From Siphonodentalium dalli (taxonomy: Eukaryota > Mollusca > Scaphopoda > Gadilida > Siphonodentaliidae): 64,000 nt of DNA. Positions 46,271-58,106 of this stretch are shown here, piece after piece. The position numbers were made by a program, and so were the translations under genes. Location of the stretch: assembly GCA_032622095.1 (NCBI GenBank), contig CP136068.1:134795989-134859988 (forward strand). Reading direction: 5' to 3'. A model generated the notes under the pieces. The model was not told where the DNA came from, made no database searches, and worked only from the letters and a program-made list of their open reading frames with translations. How positions within the stretch are numbered: position 1 is the first letter of the stretch; each line of letters starts with the position of its first letter.

Positions 46271-48066
46271 GCTTGTGAATAGTTCTGATAACAGAAATTG
46301 TGATTTTTTTTATGAATTGTCATAAAGGGGCTCAATGTATTTGAAGTGGGTTCATGCAAAATAACATAAGAGTCTAAAAAACATCAACAAGTACATTAAA
46401 AAATAGATTGACTTTGTTCTTATTTTCATTATTATTAATTGGGTGCCAGGGCTTACCAGATCGGTAAATAGATGGAAGGGATGGGCTCAGAATACCTAAA
46501 TTATCAGAAACATAGATTAATTGGGTGCCAGGGCTTACCAGATCGGTAAATAGAAGGAAGGGATGGGCTCAGAAAACCTAAATTATCAGAAACATAGATT
46601 CATTGGGTGCCAGGGCTAACCAGATCGGTAAATAGACGGAAGGGATGGGCTCAGAATACCTAAATTATCAGAAACATAGATTCATTGGGTGCCAGGGCTT
46701 ACCAGATCGGTAAATAGACGGAAGGGATGGGCTCAGAAAACCTAAATTATCAGAAACATAGATTCATTATGTGCCAGGGCTTACCAGATCAGTAAATAGA
46801 CGGAAGGGATGGGCTCAGAATACCTAAATTATCAGAAACATAGATTCATTGGGTGCCAGGGCTTACCAGATCGGTAAATAGACAGAAGGGATGGGCTCAG
46901 AATACCTAAATTATCAGAAACATAGATTCATTGGGTGCCAGGGCTTACCAGATCGGTAAATAGACAGAAGGGATGGGCTCAGAATACCTAAATTATCAGA
47001 AACATAGATTCATTGGGTGCCAGGGCTTACCAGATCGGTAAATAGACGGAAGGGATGGGCTCAGAAAACCTAAATTATCAGAAACATAGATTCATTGGGT
47101 GCCAGGGCTTACCAGATCGGTAAATAGACGGAAGGGATGGGCTCAGAATACCTAAATTATCAGAAACGTAGATTCATTGGGTGCCAGGGCTTACCAGATC
47201 AGTAAATAGACGGAAGGGATGGGCTCAGAAAACCTAAATTATCAGAAACGTAGATTCATTGGGTGCCAGGGCTTACCAGATCGGTAAATAGACAGAAGGG
47301 ATGGGCTCAGAATACCTAAATTATCAGAAACATAGATTCATTGGGTGCCAGGGCTTACCAGATCAGTAAATAGACGGAAGGGATGGGCTCGGAATACCTA
47401 AATTATCAGAAACATAGATTCATTGGGTGCCAGGGCTTACCAGATCGGTAAATAGACAGAAGGGATGGGCTGAGAAAACCTAAATTATCAGAAACATAGA
47501 TTCATTGGGTGCCAGGGCTTACCAGATGCTTGTGAATAGTTCTGATAACAGAAATTGTGATTTTTTTTATGAATTGTCATAAAGGGGCTCAATGTATTTG
47601 AAGTGGGTTCAAAGAGTCTAAAAAACATCAACAAGTACATTAAAAAATAGATTGACTTTTGTTCTTATTTTCATTATTATTCATTGGGTGCCAGGGCTTA
47701 CCAGATCGGTAAATAGACGGAAGGGATGGGCTCAGAAAACCTAAATTATCAGAAACATAGATTCATTGGGTGCCAGGGCTTACCAGATCGGTAAATAGAC
47801 GGAAGGGATGGGCTCAGAATACCTAAATTATCAGAAACATAGATTCATTGGGTGCCAGGGCTTACCAGATCGGTAAATAGACGGAAGGGATGGGCTCAGA
47901 AAACCTAAATTATCAGAAACATAGATTCATTGGGTGCCAGGGCTTACCAGATCGGTAAATAGACGGAAGGGATGGGCTCAGAAAACCTAAATTATCAGAA
48001 ACATAGATTCATTGGGTGCCAGGGCTTACCAGATCGGTAAATAGACGGAATGGATGGGCTCAGATT
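46271..48066 (+). repeat. 82 bp satellite with duplicated flank
   Basis: The unit ttgggtgccagggcttacca...cagaaacatagattca is exactly 82 bp for 13 units (46439-47504), then truncated. A copy of the left flank (46271-46438) follows at 47528-47683, then four more units and a partial one to 48066. Units differ at a few alternating sites (aatacc/aaaacc, gacgg/gacag). 82 is not a multiple of three, so it is not coding. Confidence 0.97.
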
Positions 48067-48472
48067 ATTGAAGGCATCACTGTATCAACATCAGGGCCCA
48101 GACTAGAGGTTTCAAATTGGGAGAAGTCGCATCTCCCTGTTTGGTTATTAGGGAGAAGTGGACTCTTATTAACACTGAAGGGGTCACTCTCACCAAAAAA
48201 AGTGCTGAAGGGTACACAGGTTTTGAAATGTCGTTCTCAAGGATGTTCAGTTTTCGTATCTGCCATGATTTCTGTTAGAGAATAATTGTTTACGTTCCAA
48301 TGAATATTAAAATGTACTGAAAACAAACTGCTAATGGGTGCCAGACTTTCATAAACACAATTTAAGTAATGGTGTTCGTGCTGATCACAAACCCTGTGTA
48401 CCCTTCAGCACATTTTCAAACCCTGTGTATCCTTCAGCACTTTTTTTGGTGAGAGTGACCCCTTCAGCCTTA
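48067..48472. repeat. Inverted repeat around a unique loop
   Basis: gaaggggtcactctcaccaa, aaaaagtgctgaagggtaca (48177-48222) matches the complement of 48385-48470, in which the arm occurs one and a half times. The 89-codon plus frame is a shadow. Confidence 0.65.
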
Positions 48473-48739
48473 TTAACCCTTTCATGACGGGAGCTGCGCT
48501 GGTGTAGCATTAAATATCATGTGCCAGTGTATTCTCTTATATATGCGAGTCTCCCACATGGAGCCTCGCATATATAAGAGAAAGCACTGGCTTACAAGGT
48601 CAAGGTAAATATTGTTTGGCCAATGCATTCTCTTATATATGGGAGGCTCCCTACGGGAGACTCACATATATATATAAGAGAATGCAATAGCACAGGGTTT
48701 TTGCCAAATTTCAGGAAGCTCCAGTCATGAAAAGATTAA
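48473..48739 (+). mobile_element. Family A subtype 3
   Basis: TTAACCCTTTCATGACGGGA ... GTCATGAAAAGATTAA; twin hairpins, the second with an extra tata. Confidence 0.9.
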
Positions 48740-48833
48740 AGAGAAGTAACAATGGTTGCAGTTGAATATAACACCCACAACGTTCATCCTTCTACGATCC
48801 ACTAAGTATCATGCAACATTTATAAAATTATTA

Positions 48834-49050
48834 TACAGTAATGCTCTAAGTAATTGACTTCTTAACCACAGCAGAATTATGAGTAACTTTTCAGGATTTA
48901 ATCGGAAATATGGTTTGTTGCAATTCATCGGAAAGCTCTCGGGGAGAGCTTTCCAATGAATGGCAACAAGCCATATTTCCGACTAAATTCTGATAAGTTA
49001 CCCATAATTCTGCTGTGGTTATGAAGTCGATTACTTAGAGCATTAGTGTA
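48834..49050. mobile_element. Family B foldback MITE
   Basis: TACAGTAATGCTC ... GAGCATTAGTGTA; centre gctctcggggagagc. Confidence 0.93.
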
Positions 49051-50340
49051 GTTGGTAAAAACACCATTATATTCAGTAAATATACTTTAGATGTGATGTT
49101 GGGACATATTCATACAAGTAAATGGGAGAGAAGTCACTTCTCCCTGGGACAAAAATAGCGAGAAGTGGCAAATTTTTGGGAGATGTCTCTTAAGTCGCCA
49201 TCTAGGCTGGTCTTTGATCAACATGATTATTTTATTCTCAAATTATCCATTCAAGACAAGGTTTCACGGTGGCCAGAATTTTTTTTTGGACCAATTCTGA
49301 ATTTGTTTGTCCATTTTCAGAAACTTTGGCCAGATTGATAAAACAAAACATATTAAGTGATCACTCTCAAAAGCAAAACTAAAACAGAAATATAAAACAC
49401 ACGCACAAATATAACTGATAAATTATCGAGTTGAACAAAAGTGATAATGGTCAATGTTTTGTTAAATAAGCATTTGCGTTTTGGGCTCATTTTCTATATG
49501 AATTAACTCTGCTGATGCTGGCAAAAATCATAAGAGATATTTCAGGAAATGAATCGCTCAAAAATAGAAACAATAATATTATTATATTTGCCATTAACAG
49601 TATCCGCAATATTTATAATTATCGATCGGCAGATGTTTAACCCATAACTTGGCGATAGCGATAACTGATAATTTGTCAAAGATCTGATCACAGGAATCCA
49701 TATATCTGTACCCAACTTGAAATCAAAAGCTCAAATAATTTGTCTTAAGAAGGGGTTAAAGTATTTGGGGGTGGGGGAGAAGTAGTTTTAAATCTCATAA
49801 CTATGTCCCTATTCACCCAAGGACCTCTCACTGTGAGATCCAACGGTTTAGTGATTTCGGAGGATATGTTTAGGAGTTTAAGTTAACTCATTGGAAGCAA
49901 AAGTGATAAACCCTTAATATCTCTGCCACTTTTGACTTGCCAGATATTCAAAATTCATTCACTTCTAAAGAGAAATTATAATTTGATGACAAGCCAGACT
50001 GCTTAAAAAAACATACATGTATGGGATTCCATCTCATATTTAAATTGTACTTTAATTAGGCCCCCCCCCCCCATTCTTCCAAGGTTGTTATTTGTTTATC
50101 AAACATGGACATATAAGATCAGATCTGACCTGTGTATTAAATAAGAAATGCTTATATTGTCAGGTACATGCAAGATTATTAAAAGTGCTTCATTACAGGG
50201 GTGAATGGTTTTCAACCAAACAGCTTACAACTTCTCAAAAAACATTTACTAATTAAACAATATGGCATGACATGAACTTTGACTCATCCCAAGTCAAGAA
50301 GATAGAAATAACCATATAATGAAACATGAAATGAACTTTG
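49051..50340. other. Intron-like region with repeat fragments, no gene seen
   Basis: 49110-49210 shares ggagaagtc and tctcccyg words with 48117-48170. 49690-49870 resembles 11830-11930 (tcaaataatttgtcttaaga). Poly(C) at 50059-50072. Confidence 0.4.
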
Positions 50341-50344
50341 ACTA

Positions 50345-50590
50345 CCTTCTGGGGTTAACCCCACAAGTGAGCGGTGGATTGTCCAAGTAAGACTGATGGA
50401 CAATCCACCGATGGACATTTTTGCCGATGGGAAAAACCTTGTGGGGTTCGTTTTCAATTAATGAAAATTTAACATCACAAAGACGTTTTATACCATTTTA
50501 AATATAAAGTTTTGTGGGGTTAATCCCATAGTCTGAAATAACCCCACAAGTCAATGGCAGTACATGATAATAACCCCACAAGGTACCTCT
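50345..50590. repeat. Cluster of ccccacaag motifs with a hairpin
   Basis: gttaaccccacaag or its complement cttgtggggtta occurs at about 50355, 50440, 50512, 50540 and 50573. The hairpin cggtggattgtcca/tggacaatccaccg is at 50372-50411. Confidence 0.6.
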
Positions 50591-50635
50591 CCTAAGAACG
50601 GACGGAGAGACAGACCAATAACATAATACATCCCA

Positions 50636-51035
50636 TTAACCCTTTACCCAACAGAAGGGCCCTGTGCCAATGCATTCTCTTATATATGCGAGTCGACCAT
50701 AGGTCGCCTCGCATATATAAGAGAATGCATTGGCTTAACACATTACAAATTATAAAATTGTTAAAGAATGTAAGAAAAAATGGTAAAAAGTGTTTAAAAA
50801 AGATTTTTTTTAGGCCAATGCATTCTCTTATATATGCGAGGCGACCTATGGTCGACTCGCATATATAAGAGAATGCATTGGCACAGGGCATAACTGTAAC
50901 TATTACAATGAGGTCAAGGAGCCGGTTCCAATGATATCCATATGTGTATGGTTCTATTGAGACAGACCGAAGATATTTTAGGCTGTTGAAGCTTTATTTG
51001 GCCGGTTTTGGCCGGTTTGTTGGGTAAAGGGTTAA
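50636..51035 (+). mobile_element. Family A TTAA MITE, subtype 1
   Basis: TTAACCCTTTACCCAACAGA ... TTGGGTAAAGGGTTAA; twin hairpins. Confidence 0.95.
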
Positions 51036-51692
51036 ACGGGCGTATAAAAAGCTTTCCTCCAGCATTACAGATGCAAATAATTTAATGAGGAAATACTCAG
51101 TGCATTGCAACTGATCATATTCAGAGTTATCTGTATTTCTGAGTTATTGCTCTTTGCTATATATGTACACATAGCTTACTGTTACAGTTTGTATTTATCA
51201 ACAATGCTAACAACATGCGGTATCTTGACACTAGAGGGCTATAATGAATATAAGAACAAATTCGTTCTCTCTTTTCGATATTGGTCTTGGTAATAATGGT
51301 TTTACAAACTTGGTACGATTTTTCATCTGTACCCGTCAGGAATGCATTCCATAGCTTTAAACAACACAATGATAAATATCATTTATATTAAACTAAAAGG
51401 ATGCAAGTGAATAGAAAAACAGTTTTAAGACAAACTTTATGATTATATTATTACAGTTTTTAAATATTTTGCTGATCAACGATACTAAACTGTTAATCAT
51501 GTTAACAACTGTAACACACAATAATACTTGAGATAATCAAGTGTAATTAAGTGAGTGAACTGTGTGACATTTCGTGTATGTGGTCCAGAACTGATAAGTT
51601 TCACCGATTGTCCGTGAGACTCCCAGATAGCCACGACAATTCCGCAAATACGGATAACCCCCAATTTCTCCCGGATTCAGCAAAACCCCTCA
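51036..51692. other. No gene supported
   Basis: Several frames of 60-70 codons on both strands, none with domain or splice support. Confidence 0.35.
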
Positions 51693-52092
51693 TTAACCCT
51701 TTACCCAACAGAAGGGCCCTGTGCCAATGCATTCTCTTATATATGTGAGTCGACCATAGGTCGCCTCGCATATATAAGAGAATGCATTGGCTTAACACAT
51801 TAAAAATTATAAAATTGTTAAAGAATGTAAGAAAAAATGGTAAAAAGTGTTAAAAAAAAGATTTTTTTTAGGCCAATGCATTCTCTTATATATGCGAGGC
51901 GACCTATGGTCGACTCGCATATATAAGAGAATGCATTGGCACAGGGCTAACTGTAACTATCACAATGTGGTCAAGGAGCCGGTTCCAATGATATCCATAT
52001 TTGTATGGTTCTATTGAGACAGACCGAAGATATTTTAGGCTGTTGAAGCTTTATTTGGCCGGTTTTGGCCGGTTTGTTGGGTAAAGGGTTAA
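51693..52092 (+). mobile_element. Family A TTAA MITE, subtype 1
   Basis: TTAACCCTTTACCCAACAGA ... TTGGGTAAAGGGTTAA, followed by poly(A). Confidence 0.95.
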
Positions 52093-52643
52093 AAAAAAAA
52101 AAAAAAATGCTATTTTATTTTTAGAATATTCATGCATTTCGGGGGATTCACCTTGACAGGGATTTCCTTATTTCTGGTACTGTAAATACCTCCTCACATT
52201 AACATTCACAGAATGTACCGTCCAGCTGTACCGTCGGTAACTTTTGATGTTCCCTCTGATGTAAAAATCATTTTTTTTAAACCCAACATGTCAAATAAAA
52301 CTGCTGCAAAATTCTCCCTGACATTTTAAAAACAGATTTAATAACACGACTTAGGATTATGTTGGTGACACTTGGTCAATGCAGTGCAAATATAATACAA
52401 TTGAAGGGAGAAAACTCTATATATTTTTAAAGGAATTAGAACAGAAAGTTAGCATGCCAGCGATTTCGCTGTGTATTATCTTATATAAACATGTATGTAT
52501 CTCACAGCAGCTCTATTACAATTACCAACAGGACATTCATTACCATTTTATTTAGTTGTAAATATATTTCTAAAATAAACACAAATAGAAACTAAAAAAA
52601 ACTATATAATCTTCATCATAAAAATGATTTTTGGAACATTAAG
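52093..52643. other. No gene supported
   Basis: A minus-strand AG at about 52265 is followed by a short open stretch, without a clear donor in a consistent phase. Confidence 0.3.
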
Positions 52644-53034
52644 TTAACCCTTTACCCAACAGAAGGGCCCTGTGCCAATGCATTCTCTTATATATGCGAG
52701 TCGACCATAGGTCGCCTCGCATATATAAGAGAATGCATTGGCTTAACACATTAAAAATTATAAAATTGTTAAAGAATGTTAAGAAAAAATGGTAAAAAAA
52801 AGATTTTTTTTAGGCCAGTGCATTCTCTTATATATGCGAGGCGACCTATGGTCGACTCGCATATATAAGAGAATGCATTGGCACAGGGCATAACTGTAAC
52901 TATCACAATGTGGTCAAGGAGCCGGTTCCAATGATATCCATATTTGTATGGTTCTATTGAGACAGACCGAAGATATTTTAGGCTGTTGAAGCTTTATTCG
53001 GCGGTTTTGACCGGTTTGTTGGGTAAAGGGTTAA
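52644..53034 (+). mobile_element. Family A TTAA MITE, subtype 1
   Basis: TTAACCCTTTACCCAACAGA ... TTGGGTAAAGGGTTAA; the spacer between hairpins is slightly shorter. Confidence 0.95.
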
Positions 53035-53216
53035 GCAATCGCTTCCGATCTAAACTGAAATTAGCAGCTACAGAAGATAATAGGAAGGAGTTAAAAAAAC
53101 TGATAAAATCACATCTATAAAGCTAAAAGTTACAACATTTCTACAGCAAAAGACAGAGGTTCAGCCATGTTTAATAAAAACTAAATGATAGTAGTACTGT
53201 ACGATATTCAAGGCAT

Positions 53217-53631
53217 CAAGTCTGCAAATAGTGTGCCGGTCATTTGCAGAATGAGGTCCCCAGAGGGTGAATTTAGTAACGCTATCTCACATAGCGGGCT
53301 AGCATCACTAAATTCACCCTCTGGGGACCTCATACTGCTTAGGCCTTATCTTCTCTGGAAAGTTTCTTTATTATCAAATTTCTATACAAACTTCTTCACA
53401 TGGATTCTATTTCTTTTTTAGTTTAGATTCTCCATAATTGGCAGACGACACATTGCATAATCGAGGTTCCCAATGGGTCTACATCACAATATTCACCATT
53501 TGGGGACATCAATCTGAGTCTATGTAGCAGATGAGGCCATGCAGAATGAGGTCCCAAGAGGGTGAATTTGGTGATGCTAGCCCTCTGGGGACCTCATTCT
53601 GCAAATGACAGGCACACTAAACTCAGGCCTG
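53217..53631. mobile_element. Family C hAT-like element
   Basis: CAAGTCTGCAAATAGTG ... CACTAAACTCAGGCCTG with exact 8 bp TSD CAAGGCAT (53209-53216, 53632-53639). The right palindrome is shortened. Confidence 0.92.
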
Positions 53632-53782
53632 CAAGGCATCATTTCATGCATATATCAATTTATACCCGGGTTCCTACAGCACAGACCTAATGGAATTGAA
53701 GACAATTGAAGACCATTTTGCAACAGTTTTCAAGGTCTGCCACTTTAAAATTCAAGGACATTGAAGGCCATCTATTAACAAT

Positions 53783-53928
53783 TTAACCCTTTCAACAACG
53801 GGAGCTGCGCTGGTGCAGCATTAAAGATCGTGTGTCAGTGCATTCTCTTATATATGCGAGTCTCACAAAGGGAGCCTCGCATATATAAGGGACTGCATTG
53901 GCTTACAATGTCAAGGTAAATAATCCTA
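53783..53928 (+). mobile_element. Family A subtype 3, left part only
   Basis: TTAACCCTTTCAACAACGGG, one hairpin, then cttacaatgtcaaggtaaat. It is broken where a caaatgtatacttttataac sequence begins (also at 43510 and 55548). Confidence 0.82.
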
Positions 53929-54296
53929 GCCCAAATGTATACTTTTATAACTGAAACTACCCATTTAGTATACAATGGTTTCAACAAGCTTTTGTAATCA
54001 TCATCCGATCATCATTGAGCAGTGTACATTCTGCCAGAAATCAAGGTTATTTAACGCCCCCCCCCCCCCCCCCTATTGTAATTCCAAACCCTTTCCACTT
54101 TCCAGGTCTTGGATTGTAATTTGTCAGATACAAGGCTATTTCAGGTGTTCAAGGTCCAGCGGCAAATCGGTAAACTAAGCACAATATTATTGTTCTGCAA
54201 TTGTCAGAATTTGAAATTGCTTACAGGCATCAGGATCCACAAAAGTTGTTTACATTTCACTTTTTCTTGAAGCAGCAATATTTATAACTGAAGATT

Positions 54297-54558
54297 TATA
54301 CCCTTCTACAACTGGAGCTTCCTGAAATTTTGCGAAAACCCTGTAGCAATGCATTCTCTTATATATACGAGTCCCCATAAGGAGGCTCGCATATATCATA
54401 GAATACATTGGCCTAACAATATTTGCCTTGACCTTGTAAGCCAGTGCATTCTGTTATTTATGCAAGGTTCCCTATGGAAGACTCACATATATACGAGAAT
54501 GTACTGGCACATGATATTTAATGCTGCACCATTGCAGCTCCCGTCATGAAAGGGTTAA
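54297..54558 (-). mobile_element. Family A subtype 3
   Basis: tataCCCTTCTACAACTGGA ... GTCATGAAAGGGTTAA; twin hairpins with many changes, an older copy. Confidence 0.85.
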
Positions 54559-54682
54559 GAAATTAGTTTACCTAATTTATAGAGTTTTGATTTTCAGCAG
54601 GGCTTGCAACAATTGAGGCTTGAGACAACAGATGGTTTCCTGTTAGGAAAGTAGCAGTTCTGGTTAAAACAGACTCAACAGC

Positions 54683-54865
54683 TACAGTAATGCCCAAAGT
54701 AATTGACCACTTAACCACAGCAGAATTATGGGTAATTTTTTAGGATTTAGTCGTAATATGGCTTGTATTCATGAATGGCAACAAGCCATATTTCCGACTA
54801 AATCCTAAAAAATTACCCATAATTCTGCTGTGGTTAAATGGTCAATTACTTTGGGCATTACTGTA
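54683..54865. mobile_element. Family B, centre shortened
   Basis: TACAGTAATGCCCAAAGTAA ... GGGCATTACTGTA. The gctctc centre is deleted; the arms are fully matched, including a shared ttgac/gtcaa variant. Confidence 0.92.
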
Positions 54866-55335
54866 TAACGCTATACTTAGTCTGGAGTCATTGGGGGGAT
54901 CCATATTACCAAGAGCAAGCATTACATCAGTCTCAACCAATCACATCACAGTATCAGCAAAGCGATGTAGCAATTCCAGCGAGTGTTGGAATGTCTCTAC
55001 AATCCCAAATTTGCCACATAGCTAAAACTAGCACCAGTTTGAAACATCAGATATTAATTATACAGGTCACTGGTAAAGCTATGTGTGTACTGTGGTGTCA
55101 TACTGCATGAGTCCCATGAGAAGTTATTTATATCAACACAGAGCTATTTGGTATTAGAAAACAACAGCATTTTCTCCAGACAAAGTATTGCGTAGCAATT
55201 CGAGTCGGATTTACCCAGAACTGGGAAAGTAGCTGACAATTCTAAGTTTTCATTCATTGTGGTTTATCGTAATTACAACTGTTAGGCCAAATCATGCCAA
55301 CAGTTTTGCGGGTGGAGAAAACACCGCACAGGAGG
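54866..55335. other. Old repeat-like sequence, no gene supported
   Basis: 54880-55130 resembles parts of 40400-40530 and 41390-41440 (tcaaccaatcacatcac; gtgtcatactgc). Confidence 0.35.
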
Positions 55336-55605
55336 TTAACCCTTCCATGACTGGAGCTTCCTGGAGATTTGCGAAAACCCTATGCCAATGCATTCTCCAA
55401 TGCATGCGAGTCTCCCATATGTCGCTTGTTGAACTTATTATCTAAACATTTCCCTCAATAAATAGGGCTCCTGCCTCCTTCTGCACTTTTATTTATCTGT
55501 CATCTGTTTTTATCACCTTAACATCCCTCCCAATTGATAATAGACCATTCCAACGTATACTTTTATAACAGAATATGAGAATCCATTTAGTATAGAGAGG
55601 GTTAA
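55336..55605 (-). mobile_element. Hybrid TTAA element (family A left end, different right end)
   Basis: The left end TTAACCCTTCCATGACTGGA is subtype 3 with a broken hairpin (gcattctccaatgcatgcga). The right end is aatccatttagtatagagag, ggttaa, also seen near 31950 and 43545. Confidence 0.65.
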
Positions 55606-55640
55606 GCTAGCTTCGGCATCACTGGACAGCTGGATGGAAA

Positions 55641-55854
55641 TACACTAACACCCTAATTAATCGACTCCATAACCACAGCAGAATTATGGGTAATTTTTCA
55701 AGATTTATTGGAAATGTGGCTTGTTGCCATTCAACGGAAAGCTCTGTGAGAGCTTTCAGATGAATGGCAACAAGCCATATTTCCGACTAAATCCTGAAAA
55801 ATTACCCATAATTCTGCTGGTGTTATGGAGTCGATTAATTAGGGCATTACTGTA
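55641..55854. mobile_element. Family B foldback MITE, diverged
   Basis: TACACTAACACCC ... GGGCATTACTGTA; centre gctctgtgagagc. The left end is more mutated than the right. Confidence 0.9.
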
Positions 55855-56030
55855 GGAGAAAGAGAAAGGGGACATGTTCGGGCTCATCTGGCAATATCAC
55901 GTGGTTTCGAGTTGATGAGTATCACGCATTCAAAATGAGGCTATCTCAAATGCTACCAGAAACTAGTAGAAACTTAATAAACTAGGATATGACATATTAC
56001 ATAGTATTTTGGCAGCTACGGGCATACCGC

Positions 56031-56372
56031 TATACTTAAAGTAATTGACCACAAATAACGTGGTGTCACCCCGTTAATATGGCGGTACTATACCGTGGTA
56101 TCCTCCAATACCGTGGTACTGATACCGCTTGTTAACACGAACAAGTACAATGTATGTGTGAGTAAATACCTCCCTTCAAAGAGTTCCATGAAAATCACCG
56201 CGGTATTCAACAAAGCGGTGCCTGCTAAAAGACCGCGGTATCATTATCGCCCAATACCGTAACTCCACCGCCATGACCGTCTCGATACCGCTACCGTTTA
56301 TTACCGGTATCACCGCGGTCATGACCGGGGTATCACCCCATTTTTCTGGTCAATTACTTTGAGAATAGAGGT
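56031..56372. mobile_element. TIR element packed with ACCGCGGTAT palindromes
   Basis: The left cttaaagtaattgaccacaa matches the complement of the right tctggtcaattactttgag, and ggtgtcacccc matches ggggtatcacccc. The interior has a dozen or more short taccg.ggtat words, several self-complementary (accgcggt). It is markedly more GC-rich than its surroundings. Confidence 0.7.
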
Positions 56373-56767
56373 ACGCTATACTATTTTTTCAAACAAGCTG
56401 ATACCTCATTTTTGTACAAACTCAGTTGTTTGCTCTAACATTGTGACCAAAGTTGTCAGTCAAAGGATTCTCCTAGATGTATGGACTTGTGGTTCCACTC
56501 GTAATTTTTGTCAGAATGTTAAGAGAAAACTGCCGAAAAGTTCCGAACATATAAGGTATCAACTTGTTTTAAAAATAAACTAGCATATGTCTGTAACAGT
56601 CAAAATGCTATGTTTTGTGTCAGTTCTTCATATATTATGTTTTTGTGCGTTTGCACATTTTCAATGTGTGGTTCTCACCAACCTCAAAACCAAGTGATTC
56701 CCCACTGTGAATATGTACATAGGTATGGGTTGCTTTATGGTCAGCTCAGGCTGGTGGCTACTCTACA
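56373..56767. other. No gene seen
   Basis: A 74-codon frame (56359-56583) begins inside the TIR element and is not credible. Confidence 0.35.
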
Positions 56768-57659
56768 CAAGCCTGAAATTTGCTGAATGAGGTCCACAGA
56801 GGGTGAATTTAGTGATGCTATCCTACACAGTGGGCCAGCATCACCAAATTCACCCTCTGGGGACCTCATTCTGCTTAGGCCTTATCTTCTGGGAAGTATC
56901 TATATTTTTAAATTGGCATTGTTTTTTAGATACTTTTTCTCTTCTGCAAAGCTTCTATATCCGCTAATTTGCAGAAGACAAGTGCACCGCTGGGCGGAGG
57001 TAACCCCCCGACTGTACAATCAGAGAGGATTTTTCCTATTTTTGTAGTAGCAGAAAACCTGAATTTTCTAAGTCCAAAAAGGGGCGTAACTCTGGAAAAA
57101 AATTGGCGGACGAAACCGCAGTTATGGGGAAATCTTGTCCCCCCGGCTGGTCTATTAGCATACCATAGATCAACTGAATTGAGTTAGCGAAACCAAAGTT
57201 ATGAGTTGAAACGTTCATAAGGACAATTTTCTAAGTCCAAAAAGGGGCGTAACTCTGGAAAAAATGGGCGGACGAAACCGCAGTTATGGGGAAATCTTGT
57301 CCCCCCGGCTGGTCTATTAGCATACCAAAGATCAACTGAATTGAGTTAGCGAAACCAAAGTTATGAGTTGAAACGTTCGTACGGACGGACGGACGGAGGG
57401 CTCCACTATATACCCCCAAATCTCCATCGGAGATCGGGGGCATAATAAAATGCATAATCGAGGTGAATAATGGGTGAACATCACAAACTTCAACTGGGGA
57501 AATTAAATTTGATCCTAGATCTCCCATAGCAGTTGAGGCCTGAGCAGAATGAGGTTCCCAGAGGGTGGATTTGGTGATGCTAGCCAGCCATGTGGGACAG
57601 CGCCACTAAATTTTGGGGCCCTCATTCTGCAAATGGCAGGCACAGTATTTGCAAGCTTG
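56768..57659. mobile_element. Family C with a 466 bp insertion
   Basis: The left end caagcctgaaatttgctg is shortened; the right end is cacagtatttgcaagcttg. The core is split after gcagaaga (56978) and resumes at ataaaatgcataatcgagg. No TSD could be defined. Confidence 0.8.
56979..57444 (+). mobile_element. Insertion in family C: two direct units ending in ggacggacggacgg
   Basis: The unit attttctaagtccaaaaagg, ggcgtaactctgg, cgaaaccgcagttatgggga, gttatgagttgaaacgttc occurs twice (about 57061-57215 and 57231-57385). It ends gatctccatcggagatcggg. It resembles the internal units at 44940-45480. Confidence 0.75.
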
Positions 57660-57834
57660 ACTTGAGAGTGACAAAACCACAAATTTTCTCACGAGGGAGC
57701 AAATAAGTCAGGTTTTGTGTTTCCCGAACTTATTTTCCCCATGTGAAAAATCCCTGAATACACTGTAACCAATTGAAAATGCACGAAATGAAGACTTATA
57801 TGGAAGCAATTCAGAGTGCGATGTTTAACCCTTT

Positions 57835-58076
57835 GAGTGCCAGGTCGATTTTTGTATCAACCCATATACCCTGTGCCAATGCATTCTCTTATATATGCGA
57901 GTCGACCATAGGTCGCCTCGCATATATAAGAGAATGCATTGGCTTAACAATTATTATTATTATTTTTTTTTTTTTACAAATTTGTACAATTTTAATATAT
58001 TTTATTATATTCTTTAACAGACTTATTGTGTAGGTTTAGGGCCGATAATATCGGCCCCTGGCACTCAAAGGGTTAA
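57835..58076 (+). mobile_element. Family A subtype 2
   Basis: TTAACCCTTTGAGTGCCAGG ... CTGGCACTCAAAGGGTTAA; one hairpin, poly(T) spacer. Confidence 0.94.
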
Positions 58077-58106
58077 AGGTAGATCACACAGAAATCAGGT
58101 TTATGT

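Noticed and set aside
46439-48066. Satellite as a repeat-protein gene
   Set aside because: The 82 bp period shifts frame each unit, and stops occur in all frames.
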